Assembly: GCA_964480915.1 (NCBI GenBank)
Contig: CAYZRS010000014.1
Span: 36,602 to 100,601 of the forward strand
Source of the DNA: CAWGCE01 sp964480915
GTDB lineage: Bacteria > Planctomycetota > Planctomycetia > Pirellulales > Pirellulaceae
DNA: 64,000 bases
Reading direction: 5' to 3'
The position numbers were made by a program, and so were the translations under genes. The notes below the pieces were generated by a model that saw only the letters and a program-made list of their open reading frames with translations, had not been told where the DNA came from and searched no databases. This document shows, in pieces, positions 34,863 through 43,583 of this stretch (position 1 is its first letter; each line of letters begins with the position of its first letter).

Positions 34863-37800
34863 GTGGGACTCATACGCCACATTTTGCACGGTAAGCACTC
34901 CGCCTCGCGGCAGTTGCCGAAGGCGCGTCGTTTTCGCCTGGCGAGCGGCGAGCCGATGGAGCCTCGCTGCGTCTTGTCCGTTTCACCAATTCAGGTGGGC
35001 GCGGTCTACGTCGAACAGGATTCGGGAAGCGATGCGCACGGTGATACATTTCTTGTCAGTTTCGAGGGAGGAGCCGACAAGACGCAGCTGGATCAGATCG
35101 TCATCGATGGGGATCAAGTGTTTGCCGGTTTCGGCGTCGGCGATGCGTTCTTCGATGTCTCGCCAGGAGGCTTGGGAGCCGATGGCTCCTTCGATTTTAC
35201 GATCGTCGATGACGATCAGATCGATTCGGTGAAGGCGACTGTGGAAGATGGAGGACTGCGGCTCGTTCTTGAATTCACTGGCTTTGATGCCGGGGATGAA
35301 TTTGTCTTTAGCATCGATGTTGACGAGGTGGAGGCCTTCGATCCGACCGAGACGAATCCCGAATATGTGAATGACGGTATCGATCCGATTACCTCGGGCG
35401 TCGAATTTCAAGGTAGTCATCTCACGGCCGCCTTCACTGCGCCTGGGTATTTCGATATCGAATCGACCGCCGAATTTCGTAATCGGTACGATGAAGCACT
35501 CGCCGAGAGTGGTCTCGCTCTGCCGCCGGACAACGCGGAAGGGAAGCAAGATCGCTCGGCCGGCGCGTTTGACGAAATCCAACAGCAGTACATTCCCGCT
35601 TCGATTGCAGGCCGGGTTCAGCTGTCGACGCGAGATGGTGACTGCTTCGGTGAACAGGAAGATCATGAGCCGGTCGAAGGGGCGGTCGTGCAGCTGTACG
35701 ACGGCGCAGGCAATCTGGTTGCCGAAACGTTGACCGATGCAAATGGCGAGTACTTCTTTGGCGAGTTGGCGCCCGGATCGTACCGTGTTGTCGAGATAAC
35801 GCCTGATGATCTGCTGGATGGTGGAGCGGCGCCCGGCATGATCGATGGCGAGCCAGCCGGCATGGTGGGCGATGACGGAGCGGTCTCGATCGATCTGACG
35901 GGAGGCGAGTCGGTCGAGAATGTCGATTTCTGCGAACACGAACCGGCCACGATTGAAGGCAAGGTCTATCACGATCGTGATAACGACGGCCGACGCGATG
36001 CAGGTGAAGAGGGTATCGCAGGCGTGGTAATTCAGTTGCTCGATCAAGAAGGCAATGTCGTCGCAGAAACGCTTACCGATGAGAACGGTTGCTACAAGTT
36101 CGAAGGCGTGGAGGCGGGCAAGTACGACATTCGTGAAATTCATCCGACCGACTGGATCGACGGGATCGACACGCCAGGAGAAGCCAACGGGGCTCCGACA
36201 GGCGTTGCCGATAATCCGGGCGACGTCATTCGCTGCGTCGAGATTGGGTGGGGCGATCAAGGCGTCGAATTTAATTTCGGGGAACTTCAGGCAGCTTCGA
36301 TTTCGGGGCGAGTCCAATTGGCAACTCGGGATGGAGACTGCTTCGGAGAAACCGAATCGCATGAAGGCATTCCAGACGTCCGGATCGTACTGCTGGATGC
36401 CAATGGAGATTTTGTTGCCGAAACATTCACCGATGCCGATGGTTTCTACAGATTTGAAGGACTGCTGCCGGGAACTTATTCACTGGTGGAGGAGACACCA
36501 GTCGGACTGAACGACGGTGAGTCGCAAGCGGGCAGTGTCGATGGCGAAACGAACGGGGATGCTATCGACGGCAACACGATTGAAGGGATCATGCTCGGTT
36601 CTGGTGACGATGGGACCGACTATCTCTTCTGCGAGGAACCTCCGGTAACGCTCGAAGGCAAGGTCTATCACGATCGAGATGACGACGGCATTCGCGAACC
36701 GGGGGAAGAGGGAATCGCGGGCGTGCTGATTCAATTGCTCGATCAAGACGGAAACGTAGTCGCCGAAGCGGTCACCGACGAAGACGGCTGCTACAAGTTT
36801 GAAGACGTGCCACCAGGGAAGTATGACATTCGTCAGATTCAGCCGACCGGCTGGCTCGACGGTCAAGATTCGCCTGGCGAAGTGAATGGTGAAAAATCGG
36901 GCCAAGCAGAGAACCCGGGTGACATCATCCGCTGCGTCGAATTGCGGTTGGGTGACGAGGGCAAGGAATTCAATTTCGGTGAGCTTAAACCGGGCACGAT
37001 TACCGGATTGGTCCATTCCGATATTGTCCGAGACTGCACGCTCGATCCGGCCGCAGGTGAAGAGGGTCTGGCCGGTGTCACGATCGAGCTGCTCGATGCG
37101 GATGGAAATGTCGTCGCGACCACGGTCACCGATGAGCTTGGCGAGTATCGCTTCGATAACGTGAAGCCGGGGAAATACTCACTCAGGCAAATTCAACCGG
37201 CCGACTATTTCGACGCCGGTTGGAATAACTCGCGAAGCCGTGGTGATGGAAATCGAATTGGCGGTATCAACGTCTGGTCAGGACAAACGGTCGCCGAACA
37301 GAACTTTTGCGAAGTTCCGCCAGGGAAGCTCTCCGGGTTCGTCTTTCAAGATGGTGCGCCGGTCGAACTCGCAGCGGAAGAAGTTTTGCCCGAGCGGATT
37401 GCCGCTGTCCGCAACGGACAGCGGACACCGGACGATACGCCACTGCGAGGCGTTCAGTTGCAATTGCGTGATGGAATCACGGGGCGTGTGATCGACGGCT
37501 CTGAGGCCTTGCCCGGCACGTACGATTCGGGGCCGGTCATCGTCCGTACCAACCGTAACGGGTTTTATCAGTTCGTCGGATTGCCGCCCGGGAGTTATTC
37601 GGTCTACCAGGTCCAGCCGACCAACTTTATCGACGGCGTTGACACCCCCGGAACGACGTTCGGGTTTGTGTTCAATCCGGGCGAACCGATCAACACGGCG
37701 GTGCTGCAACAACTTGAAGTTGATCCGCAAAACAATGCGATCGCTCGCATCTCGTTGCCGCCTGGAACGCATTCGATCGAAAACAACTTCAGCGAAATCG

Positions 37801-39008
37801 TGGTTGACCGCTTGCCGGCGCCACCGCCTCCCCCGCCGTTGGTTCCACCTCTCTTGCCACCACCCGTTCTTCCGGAGATTGAACCGCCGGAATGGGTCGA
37901 CACGGTACAGATTTTGAATGCGCCAGCGCTACCAAGCTTTGTGGTCGAATCGTTTGGGGATGGGAGCGCATCGCCCGTCGCAAATACATGGCACTTGAGC
38001 GTCATCGACGGCGGTCGGCCACGGGGCCAGGGGTTTTCAGTTACCGAGGCCGATAACGTCTGGATGGCTAAGCAGCGAAAAAGTAAAACGCCCGCCGAAC
38101 TGCGGCAAGGCCAATGGGATCTGCCGAGCGCCTATGCCACGTTCGAACCGGGCGAGGACAAGGTGCTGTTTGGATTGGCCGGTGCGATTCCGTTCTCGGC
38201 AGATTTTAACGGCGACGGGTTTGATGAGATCGGCGTCTTCCTGCAAGGCGATTGGTTTATCGACATCAACGCGAATGGAAAATGGGACGAGGAAGATTTG
38301 TGGGCACGGCTGGGAGACAAAGACGACTTGCCTGTCACTGGTGATTGGGACGGCGATGGGAAGGCCGACATTGGGATCTTTGGTCGAGCTTGGGCAGGCG
38401 ACGCGAAAGCGATTGCGTATGAACCGGGACTCCCTGACAGCGAGAACACGACCCGCACCGATCAAAAGAACTTGCCACCGGAACGAAAAAAGGCGACGAG
38501 TGGAGAACGGGTGATGCAGCTTTCATCACGCGGCAAGAAACGAGCCGACATCATCGATCACGTCTTTTTGTTTGGTTCGCCTACCGACGTCCCATTGGCT
38601 GCCGACTGGAATGGTGACGGTATCGCGTCCATTGGAGTCTTCCGTAGTGGCAAATGGCACGTCGATGTGAACGGTGATGGCAAGTGGACGGAAGCCGATC
38701 GTGAATACCAGTTTGGTCAGGCTGGCGACCAACCGTTAACGGGTGACTTCGACGGGGACGGCGTAGATGACATTGCCGTTTATCGCGAGGGAAAAGTCTA
38801 TCTCGATTCCAACGGCAATCGGAAATTGGATGCCGCAGACACGGTGCTCGCCAAGGGGCAGCCGGGGCATCATGCCGTCGCGGGTGATTGGAACGGCGAC
38901 GGTGTCGATGAGATTGCGACCTATCAGGGAACGAAGGGAGAGGTCGCCAGAGAACCTTCTGCCGATGCCGAGCCGACGGTGCGAACGGCGATGAAAGATG
39001 CGGGCTAA
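34863..39008 (+). CDS. Giant surface protein with SdrD-B-like repeats and FG-GAP-like C-terminus
   Basis: The protein has 1381 residues, starting at GTG 34863 after GGAGG (34852-34856). A basic N-terminus with MEPRCVLS (32-39) is of the planctomycete LEPR type. An N-terminal domain (~40-245) is followed by six SdrD-B-like (Cna-B fold) domains from ~246 to ~980, with repeated KVYHDRDxDG, GCYKFE and IRCVE motifs. A proline-rich hinge (~984-1010) leads to a C-terminal part (~1109-1365) of Asp-x-Asn/Asp-x-Asp-Gly calcium loops such as ADFNGDGFDEIGVF and GDFDGDGVDDIAVY. It is probably a cell-surface adhesin or structural protein. Confidence 0.88.
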   Translation: MGLIRHILHGKHSASRQLPKARRFRLASGEPMEPRCVLSVSPIQVGAVYVEQDSGSDAHGDTFLVSFEGGADKTQLDQIVIDGDQVFAGFGVGDAFFDVSPGGLGADGSFDFTIVDDDQIDSVKATVEDGGLRLVLEFTGFDAGDEFVFSIDVDEVEAFDPTETNPEYVNDGIDPITSGVEFQGSHLTAAFTAPGYFDIESTAEFRNRYDEALAESGLALPPDNAEGKQDRSAGAFDEIQQQYIPASIAGRVQLSTRDGDCFGEQEDHEPVEGAVVQLYDGAGNLVAETLTDANGEYFFGELAPGSYRVVEITPDDLLDGGAAPGMIDGEPAGMVGDDGAVSIDLTGGESVENVDFCEHEPATIEGKVYHDRDNDGRRDAGEEGIAGVVIQLLDQEGNVVAETLTDENGCYKFEGVEAGKYDIREIHPTDWIDGIDTPGEANGAPTGVADNPGDVIRCVEIGWGDQGVEFNFGELQAASISGRVQLATRDGDCFGETESHEGIPDVRIVLLDANGDFVAETFTDADGFYRFEGLLPGTYSLVEETPVGLNDGESQAGSVDGETNGDAIDGNTIEGIMLGSGDDGTDYLFCEEPPVTLEGKVYHDRDDDGIREPGEEGIAGVLIQLLDQDGNVVAEAVTDEDGCYKFEDVPPGKYDIRQIQPTGWLDGQDSPGEVNGEKSGQAENPGDIIRCVELRLGDEGKEFNFGELKPGTITGLVHSDIVRDCTLDPAAGEEGLAGVTIELLDADGNVVATTVTDELGEYRFDNVKPGKYSLRQIQPADYFDAGWNNSRSRGDGNRIGGINVWSGQTVAEQNFCEVPPGKLSGFVFQDGAPVELAAEEVLPERIAAVRNGQRTPDDTPLRGVQLQLRDGITGRVIDGSEALPGTYDSGPVIVRTNRNGFYQFVGLPPGSYSVYQVQPTNFIDGVDTPGTTFGFVFNPGEPINTAVLQQLEVDPQNNAIARISLPPGTHSIENNFSEIVVDRLPAPPPPPPLVPPLLPPPVLPEIEPPEWVDTVQILNAPALPSFVVESFGDGSASPVANTWHLSVIDGGRPRGQGFSVTEADNVWMAKQRKSKTPAELRQGQWDLPSAYATFEPGEDKVLFGLAGAIPFSADFNGDGFDEIGVFLQGDWFIDINANGKWDEEDLWARLGDKDDLPVTGDWDGDGKADIGIFGRAWAGDAKAIAYEPGLPDSENTTRTDQKNLPPERKKATSGERVMQLSSRGKKRADIIDHVFLFGSPTDVPLAADWNGDGIASIGVFRSGKWHVDVNGDGKWTEADREYQFGQAGDQPLTGDFDGDGVDDIAVYREGKVYLDSNGNRKLDAADTVLAKGQPGHHAVAGDWNGDGVDEIATYQGTKGEVAREPSADAEPTVRTAMKDAG
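35598..36992 (+). repeat. Tandem duplication of a two-domain unit inside the giant surface protein
   Basis: Bases 35598-36293 (232 codons) and 36294-36992 (233 codons) encode the same two-domain order: one domain with DGDCFGE and one with GKVYHDRD. Protein similarity between copies is high, and stretches such as GGCAAGGTCTATCACGATCG are identical at the DNA level. Confidence 0.85.
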
Positions 39009-39053
39009 CAGAATGCCGGCCAACGAGCGGCCAAAATGTGCCGCGCGACAGGA

Positions 39054-39224
39054 CTAGCTGGCTTTGAGTTTTTCGATTTCCGCCAGTGCGTCGGCGATGT
39101 CCTTTTCTAAACGTGCCACTTCACCCGGCTCATCTTCTTGTTCTTTCGCTCCAGCCAACTGTAGGCGGTGCTTCTGAATCCGTTGGCGAAGGACTTCGAT
39201 TTTCTTTTTGGCTTTTTTGTCCAT
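39054..39224 (-). CDS. Small basic/acidic coiled-coil ORF (56 aa)
   Basis: This 56-residue frame starts MDKKAKKKIEVLRQRI and ends IADALAEIEKLKAS. The heptad pattern of Leu/Ile/Val with many Lys and Glu predicts one long helix forming a coiled coil. It begins 9 bases after the CopD-like gene stop on the same strand, so it is probably co-transcribed with it. No ribosome site is strong. The family is not recognised and the function is unknown. Confidence 0.6.
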   Translation of the reverse strand: MDKKAKKKIEVLRQRIQKHRLQLAGAKEQEDEPGEVARLEKDIADALAEIEKLKAS

Positions 39225-39232
39225 GAGAAACT

Positions 39233-39748
39233 CTATTCTGTTGCGGTGTCTGGGGCGACCGAGATTGTGGCTGTCTGAGCCACTTCGGCCGTTGTCGGTT
39301 TGGCGACTCGGGTCATGTTCTTCATATAGCCACCGGTGAGGACCAGTCCGAGGACAACCGCCAAGAGTACGTTCAGCCAGAATGGTAGACGCTCTCGGAA
39401 TCGACCCGCCGCTTCGCTCCGGCCGCTCATTCTGGCAGCCAGATAAAAGAAGACCATCGCCAAGACCAGCTTGACCATGACCAGCACGTGGTAGGGTTGG
39501 CCAGGATAATCGTAGGCTTTGATATTCGTGACCGCGTTATAGAGTCCCGTCACGAGCAGCGCGAAGGTGGCGATCATGACCAGTCGGGCCCAAGGAGCTC
39601 GGGTCGCGTCGATGACATTCTGACGGTCTTCGTCGCTCATCTTGCTGGTGGCAGGCAGCAGTACGAATCGCCAGAAGATAATGCCTCCGGCTGCTGTCAC
39701 AGCGGCCAAGATATGCGCCCATCGAAAAACTAAAGTGGCTATGTCCAT
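39233..39748 (-). CDS. CopD-like / DUF4149-type membrane protein
   Basis: The protein has 171 residues and four hydrophobic segments. The first helix carries a His in FRWAHILAAVTAAGGIIFW and the second region reads WARLVMIATFALLVTGLYN; this four-helix His-bearing pattern resembles CopD and small heme-binding membrane proteins. A variable tail rich in Thr, Ala and Val ends the protein. Copper transport cannot be claimed: there is no CopC or copper gene nearby. It precedes the 56-residue coiled-coil gene. Confidence 0.65.
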   Translation of the reverse strand: MDIATLVFRWAHILAAVTAAGGIIFWRFVLLPATSKMSDEDRQNVIDATRAPWARLVMIATFALLVTGLYNAVTNIKAYDYPGQPYHVLVMVKLVLAMVFFYLAARMSGRSEAAGRFRERLPFWLNVLLAVVLGLVLTGGYMKNMTRVAKPTTAEVAQTATISVAPDTATE

Positions 39749-39888
39749 GTGATCACTACAGGTTGACTTGATTGAATATGGCTGGGTTAAATCCTGCGTT
39801 GGATGGTAGAGCCAGCTTCGCCCGATGTCCAGTAGCGGCCGTCGGGAGATGGGCGAGCCTGGCCCCGATTTGAGACCGCTTCTCGGCC

Positions 39889-41157
39889 TCAGTCGCCGAT
39901 TCCTTCGTTTCGGACAATGGACGTCGCCAGCGCCTTCGCCTCTGCGACCGTGCGGATCGTCTCATCCAGTTGAGCAGCGCGTACCTGCGTCAGGATCTTT
40001 CGATAGATGGCGCCAGGGGGAAGTCCGTCCGTGGCCAAATCGTCACCGGTCAGAAGTGGCTTCGGATTGAGTTCGGAATTGGCGAGGTCCAGCTTTCGGC
40101 GGCAAAATTCGATCGCTTCGGCATCGCTGTTGTTCATGGCTTGCGAAACGGAATCGGCAAACTCGACCAGCTCGGCAGCATCTTTTCGGATCAGGATTGG
40201 CTGCACGACCGACCACGGCTGGAGGTGTGCGTGACGAATCGTTGTTTCGAATTCGAGCATGCCGCCAATCAACTGTTCATCGGCGTTGGCCATTTTCCAA
40301 CGTCGGCAGACTCGCGAAACGGTCGTTTTTTTTTCCTTGTTCGGTAGGTGGCGGAGCAGGGCGGCCATGCCGGCGGCGAAAGTCGTTTTGTGGATTCGTT
40401 TGAGAATGTTCTCGCTGCTGAGGAAAGCTTCTTGTGTGCTTGCCTCTGTCGAATTCCAGCCGCATTCGGGCAAGAGAATCGGAAGCAGGCCGGTTTCGAG
40501 GAGTAGACGAATGCCACGCCAACGGTGCACAGACCTGAGTAGCTTCCGCATTTCTTCCGTGATCCGTTCGGCGCTGACCGACAAGATTTGCGCCGGATTC
40601 GCTGACACGGCGGCGAGGGTGAGCGGTTCGATCTCGAAATCGAGTTCGGTGGCGAAGCGGACGGCGCGGAGGATACGGAGCTTGTCTTCGGCGAAGCGGT
40701 CTTCCGGTTTGCCAATCGCCCGTAGCGTTTTCTGTTGGAGATCGGCCTGCCCGCCGACGTAGTCGATCGTCTCGGCCGTGATCGGATTGAAGAAAAGCCC
40801 ATTGACCGTGAAGTCGCGCCGCTTGGCGTCTTCTTCAGCGCCGCAAAAGTCGACGCTGTCGGGTCGGCGGCCGTCCGAGTATTCGGCATCCTTGCGAAAC
40901 GTGGCGACTTCGACCTGAAATGCGTTCTTGGGCCCGAGAACGGCGATGACGCCGAAGGCCTCACCGATCGCGATGGTCCGTTTGCGACCAAACAACTCAC
41001 GTACTTGCGCAGGAGTCGCATTCGATGCCACGTCGTAATCTTTGGGGGGGCGATGCAATAATCGATCACGAACACAACCGCCCGCCCAAAAGGCCTCGAA
41101 TTGGGCAGCTTGAAGTCGCTTAACGACATCGACGGCAAACTTCTCTTCGTTGCTCAA
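39889..41157 (-). CDS. CCA tRNA nucleotidyltransferase / poly(A) polymerase family
   Basis: The protein has 422 residues. The start is a TTG at 41157, accepted because an in-frame stop lies shortly upstream and MSNEEKFAVDVVKRLQ is the usual N-terminus. The head domain has GGCVRD (26-31), the metal-binding DYD (40-42) and RRDFTVN (113-119), and the neck domain follows with SAERITEEMRKLL. No HD domain is recognised at the C-terminus. The family adds CCA (or A) to tRNA 3' ends, which is needed here because none of the three tRNAs in the window encodes CCA. Confidence 0.88.
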   Translation of the reverse strand: MSNEEKFAVDVVKRLQAAQFEAFWAGGCVRDRLLHRPPKDYDVASNATPAQVRELFGRKRTIAIGEAFGVIAVLGPKNAFQVEVATFRKDAEYSDGRRPDSVDFCGAEEDAKRRDFTVNGLFFNPITAETIDYVGGQADLQQKTLRAIGKPEDRFAEDKLRILRAVRFATELDFEIEPLTLAAVSANPAQILSVSAERITEEMRKLLRSVHRWRGIRLLLETGLLPILLPECGWNSTEASTQEAFLSSENILKRIHKTTFAAGMAALLRHLPNKEKKTTVSRVCRRWKMANADEQLIGGMLEFETTIRHAHLQPWSVVQPILIRKDAAELVEFADSVSQAMNNSDAEAIEFCRRKLDLANSELNPKPLLTGDDLATDGLPPGAIYRKILTQVRAAQLDETIRTVAEAKALATSIVRNEGIGD

Positions 41158-41516
41158 AAGGGGATCTCGCTGCCTTCATCGATTGCAGAGCTGTCGAGTT
41201 AAAACCGAAACTTTTTGAAGCAATCTGATTGTTCATCAGTTGACCCTCAGAAGGGTTGTTTTGCGTCGTAAGTTCGTTGCGAATGCCGTTTAAGATGGAA
41301 TTCTCACCGCAGCTTAACTTGCATTAATCCCGAGGAAAAACTGAGTGGTTGACTCTACTATGGGTTCGGTGTCAAATAATGTTGCGGAGGAATTTCCGCC
41401 GAAATAAGAGATAGTGCATCGTTCCATGGAATGGAAGAGGCCCGGTGGCTCGTAGCCACTTACATATTTATCTGTCTCATTTCTTTTCATTCCGATTGAT
41501 TTTTGGAGGAATAGTT
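41158..41516. other. Intergenic region upstream of the DUF1559 gene
   Basis: This 359-base divergent region must hold promoters for the CCA-adding enzyme and the DUF1559 gene. A possible -35 TTGACT (41349) is followed by AAATAAT at 41374-41380 at non-ideal spacing, so it is only a candidate. GGAGGA at 41505-41510 is a strong ribosome site for the gene at 41517. Confidence 0.4.
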
Positions 41517-42629
41517 ATGGTTTATCGTTCAGGGGACAGGCGGGGTTTCACCCTCGTCGAGTTGCTGGTCGTCATCGCCATTATTGCAATTTTGGTACTC
41601 CTACTGTTGCCAGCAGTAAACTCGGCTCGTGAAGCTGCTCGTCGCAATGGCTGCATCAACAGCGCTCGTCAGCTAGGACTTGCCATCCTTAACCATGAGA
41701 GCGCGACTCGCCGATTTCCAATCGCCGACGACAGCAACAACGGCGAAGCGAATATTTCGGCGCGGATGTTTTCGACTTTTGTTGACCAGGCTGGCGGCTC
41801 CGACTTAGGTCGTGTCGGGCCTGGTGGTAGCGCTTTTGGTGGATATAGCTGGATCGTCCGCGTGCTACCGTACATGGAAGAACAAGCGTTGTATGACCAG
41901 ATTAGGAAGTCCAGTGATTCGTTCCGTCTGACGCCGTTCAATAACCTCGTCACCGTGACGGGCGTTGCAGGTGCTCTGCCGATTTCGGAAACGTCGATCG
42001 GCTCAATCGTTTGTGCCAGCTACGCTGGAGCAGATACCGCCGACAATGGCGACTATCCTTTTGGCGAACCGGCTCTCTCGTCTTACGTCGCGACCGCTGG
42101 TTCTCACTGGGACACGAGTCAATCGAACCAGTTCCAAGAAAATGGAGCAATCGGCACCGGTGGAAGGACTCGCGGCAAAGGAAAGACCATCGGCGGTCTG
42201 TCTGATGGTACGTCGAAGACGACGCTGCTTTGCGAAACTAAGGAAGAGCACTACAGTGCTTGGATTGACGGTCAATCGTCTTGGGTTGCTGCGACTTGGA
42301 ATGGAGTTCCGATTACTCGTGATAGCAACGTCAACACGCAAGGTGTACCGACTTACACGCCTCAGGCAGTTTCGGCAATGAACTACGGTCCAACAACGGC
42401 CGATATTCAAGCTGGAACCGAGAAGATTTACTTCGAGGGCTTTGCCTTGTCTGGAAGTGGTGACCCGAATCGCGAATGGGGTCCGAGTAGTGATCACGCG
42501 GGTGGTGTTGTCACCCACACGTTCGGCGACGTTCACACGAGTTCGATCTCAGATTCGATCGACGTGAACGTTCTTATCGGGATTTACACCGCCAACGGTG
42601 GCGAAAACCTCCCGGCCGATTCGTACTAG
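41517..42629 (+). CDS. DUF1559 protein with type IV prepilin leader
   Basis: The ATG at 41517 is fixed by GGAGGA six bases upstream and gives 370 residues; the upstream GTG at 41445 is not used. A short basic leader ends RRG, then FTLVELLVVIAIIAIL, the class III (type IV) prepilin signal with Glu at +5. The SBP_bac_10/DUF1559 body follows, ending with the typical GGxxxHTFGD-like element (GGVVTHTFGDVHTSS). This family is greatly expanded in planctomycetes and forms pseudopilins of unknown role. A strong terminator and 9-bp repeats follow. Confidence 0.92.
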   Translation: MVYRSGDRRGFTLVELLVVIAIIAILVLLLLPAVNSAREAARRNGCINSARQLGLAILNHESATRRFPIADDSNNGEANISARMFSTFVDQAGGSDLGRVGPGGSAFGGYSWIVRVLPYMEEQALYDQIRKSSDSFRLTPFNNLVTVTGVAGALPISETSIGSIVCASYAGADTADNGDYPFGEPALSSYVATAGSHWDTSQSNQFQENGAIGTGGRTRGKGKTIGGLSDGTSKTTLLCETKEEHYSAWIDGQSSWVAATWNGVPITRDSNVNTQGVPTYTPQAVSAMNYGPTTADIQAGTEKIYFEGFALSGSGDPNREWGPSSDHAGGVVTHTFGDVHTSSISDSIDVNVLIGIYTANGGENLPADSY

Positions 42630-42654
42630 TCGAATTCCGTTACTTAGCTAACAA

Positions 42655-42699
42655 GCTGAGTCAGCTGAGTCGACTGAGTCAACTGAGTCAACTGAGTCA
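42655..42699. repeat. Five tandem copies of a 9-bp unit (ACTGAGTCA-like)
   Basis: Units at 42655, 42664, 42673, 42682 and 42691 read GCTGAGTCA, GCTGAGTCG and then three exact ACTGAGTCA. The array lies just after the DUF1559 stop and before its terminator, outside any gene. Confidence 0.92.
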
Positions 42700-42708
42700 A
42701 AAAACGAA

Positions 42709-42740
42709 GCACCGCCTTGAAACAGGGCGGTGCTTTTTTT
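42709..42740 (+). terminator. Intrinsic terminator after DUF1559 gene, probably bidirectional
   Basis: Stem GCACCGCC / GGCGGTGC with a nine-base loop is followed by seven T. On the opposite strand the same stem is followed by a T-rich run, so it can also end the tRNA-Leu transcript. Confidence 0.9.
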
Positions 42741-42778
42741 GGTGAACAGGTGGCCATCGAGAGGATGGGCCTGTGAAG

Positions 42779-42862
42779 TGCCGCCGAGTGGAGTCGAACC
42801 ACCACGCCCTTGCGGGCACATGAACCTGAATCATGCGCGTCTGCCAATTCCGCCACGGCGGC
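42779..42862 (-). tRNA. tRNA-Leu (CAG)
   Basis: An 84-base tRNA with a long variable arm: acceptor GCCGCCG/CGGCGGC, anticodon stem CATGA/TCATG with loop TTCAGGT (anticodon CAG), variable stem GCCC/GGGC and T loop TTCGACT. Discriminator A; CCA not encoded. Confidence 0.95.
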
Positions 42863-43378
42863 GACGGACTCAATTTATAGCGCCACCCGTCTGAATTCTC
42901 AAGGGCATGACTCGCCCGAATGCCATTCTGCCGCTCAATCCAAGTCTTGGCCTGCGATGCTGCCTGCGATTTTCTGGGGCGGTACGCTCATCGATCCACG
43001 CAACTTGGTGTGGCTGATTGTGTGGCTGGTGCGACGGCAAAAAGTGTTGTACTGGCGGCAGCCGCTATCCGAATGGTGTTTCGCGATTGCTTGGACAAGC
43101 CAAGCTGGCGTCGAAAGGGCATCACAACCCTTACCAGCCTTACAAGCGAACTGAAGAGGCCTGTTTCACGAGGTGACAGAGTTTTCCTAATAGGAATTGT
43201 TTGACATCGGATAGCCGTGACCTAGTTTTCTAGTGACGGCGAAGGGGCGACCCGGTGCTGTCAAAACACTCCGTATGGTGCGGAGCCATTTTGGGCGGGC
43301 CGCCGTTGGTGGCCCAACAATTTCAGTTTGCATGTGGCTCGATCGCTTTAGATCGCCCCACAGTTTTTGGAGATTTCC
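42863..43378. other. Intergenic region upstream of flp
   Basis: 516 bases without a supported gene; the frames here lack ribosome sites and known products. Near its right half a perfect 13-base palindrome (43184-43196) lies just before a consensus TTGACA (43201-43206). Confidence 0.5.
43184..43228 (+). promoter_or_regulatory. Candidate flp promoter with adjoining palindrome
   Basis: The palindrome TTCCTAATAGGAA (43184-43196) directly precedes TTGACA (43201-43206). A weak -10 (TAGTTT, 43223-43228) follows at 16 bases. The flp start is 150 bases downstream, leaving a long leader. The palindrome could be an operator; this is inference from position. Confidence 0.35.
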
Positions 43379-43555
43379 ATGAAGAATTTCATCAGCAAAG
43401 TTCAACGTTTCTTGGCTTCGGAAGATGGTCCAACGGCTGTTGAGTACGCAGTAATGCTTGCTCTTATCGTCGTCGTTTGCTTGACCACGATCAAGACGAT
43501 CGGTCAAAACGCTAACACGACCTTCAGCAGCATCGCTACCAACGTTGGTAGCTAG
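43379..43555 (+). CDS. flp: Flp-type (type IVb) pilin
   Basis: The 58-residue major pilin candidate of the Tad locus. The ATG at 43379 follows GGAG (43369-43372). After the leader ending Glu-Asp-Gly comes PTAVEYAVMLALIVVVCL, the Flp signature with Glu at +5 and Tyr at +6 after the Gly cleavage site, followed by a short Ser/Asn-rich tail. CpaA, encoded downstream, should cleave it. A stable hairpin follows the stop. Confidence 0.93.
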   Translation: MKNFISKVQRFLASEDGPTAVEYAVMLALIVVVCLTTIKTIGQNANTTFSSIATNVGS

Positions 43556-43583
43556 TTCTTGCTGAATAGCAACGAATCAAGAT

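Noticed and set aside
34983..36362. 459-codon minus-strand frame opposite the giant surface protein
   Set aside because: Produced by the repeated codons of the adhesin; no motif or ribosome site.
42655..42699. Short tandem repeats considered as a CRISPR array
   Set aside because: Units are 9 bp without spacers and no cas genes are present.
42920..43204. Possible small gene between tRNA-Leu and flp
   Set aside because: No ribosome site and no recognisable product; composition is not convincing.
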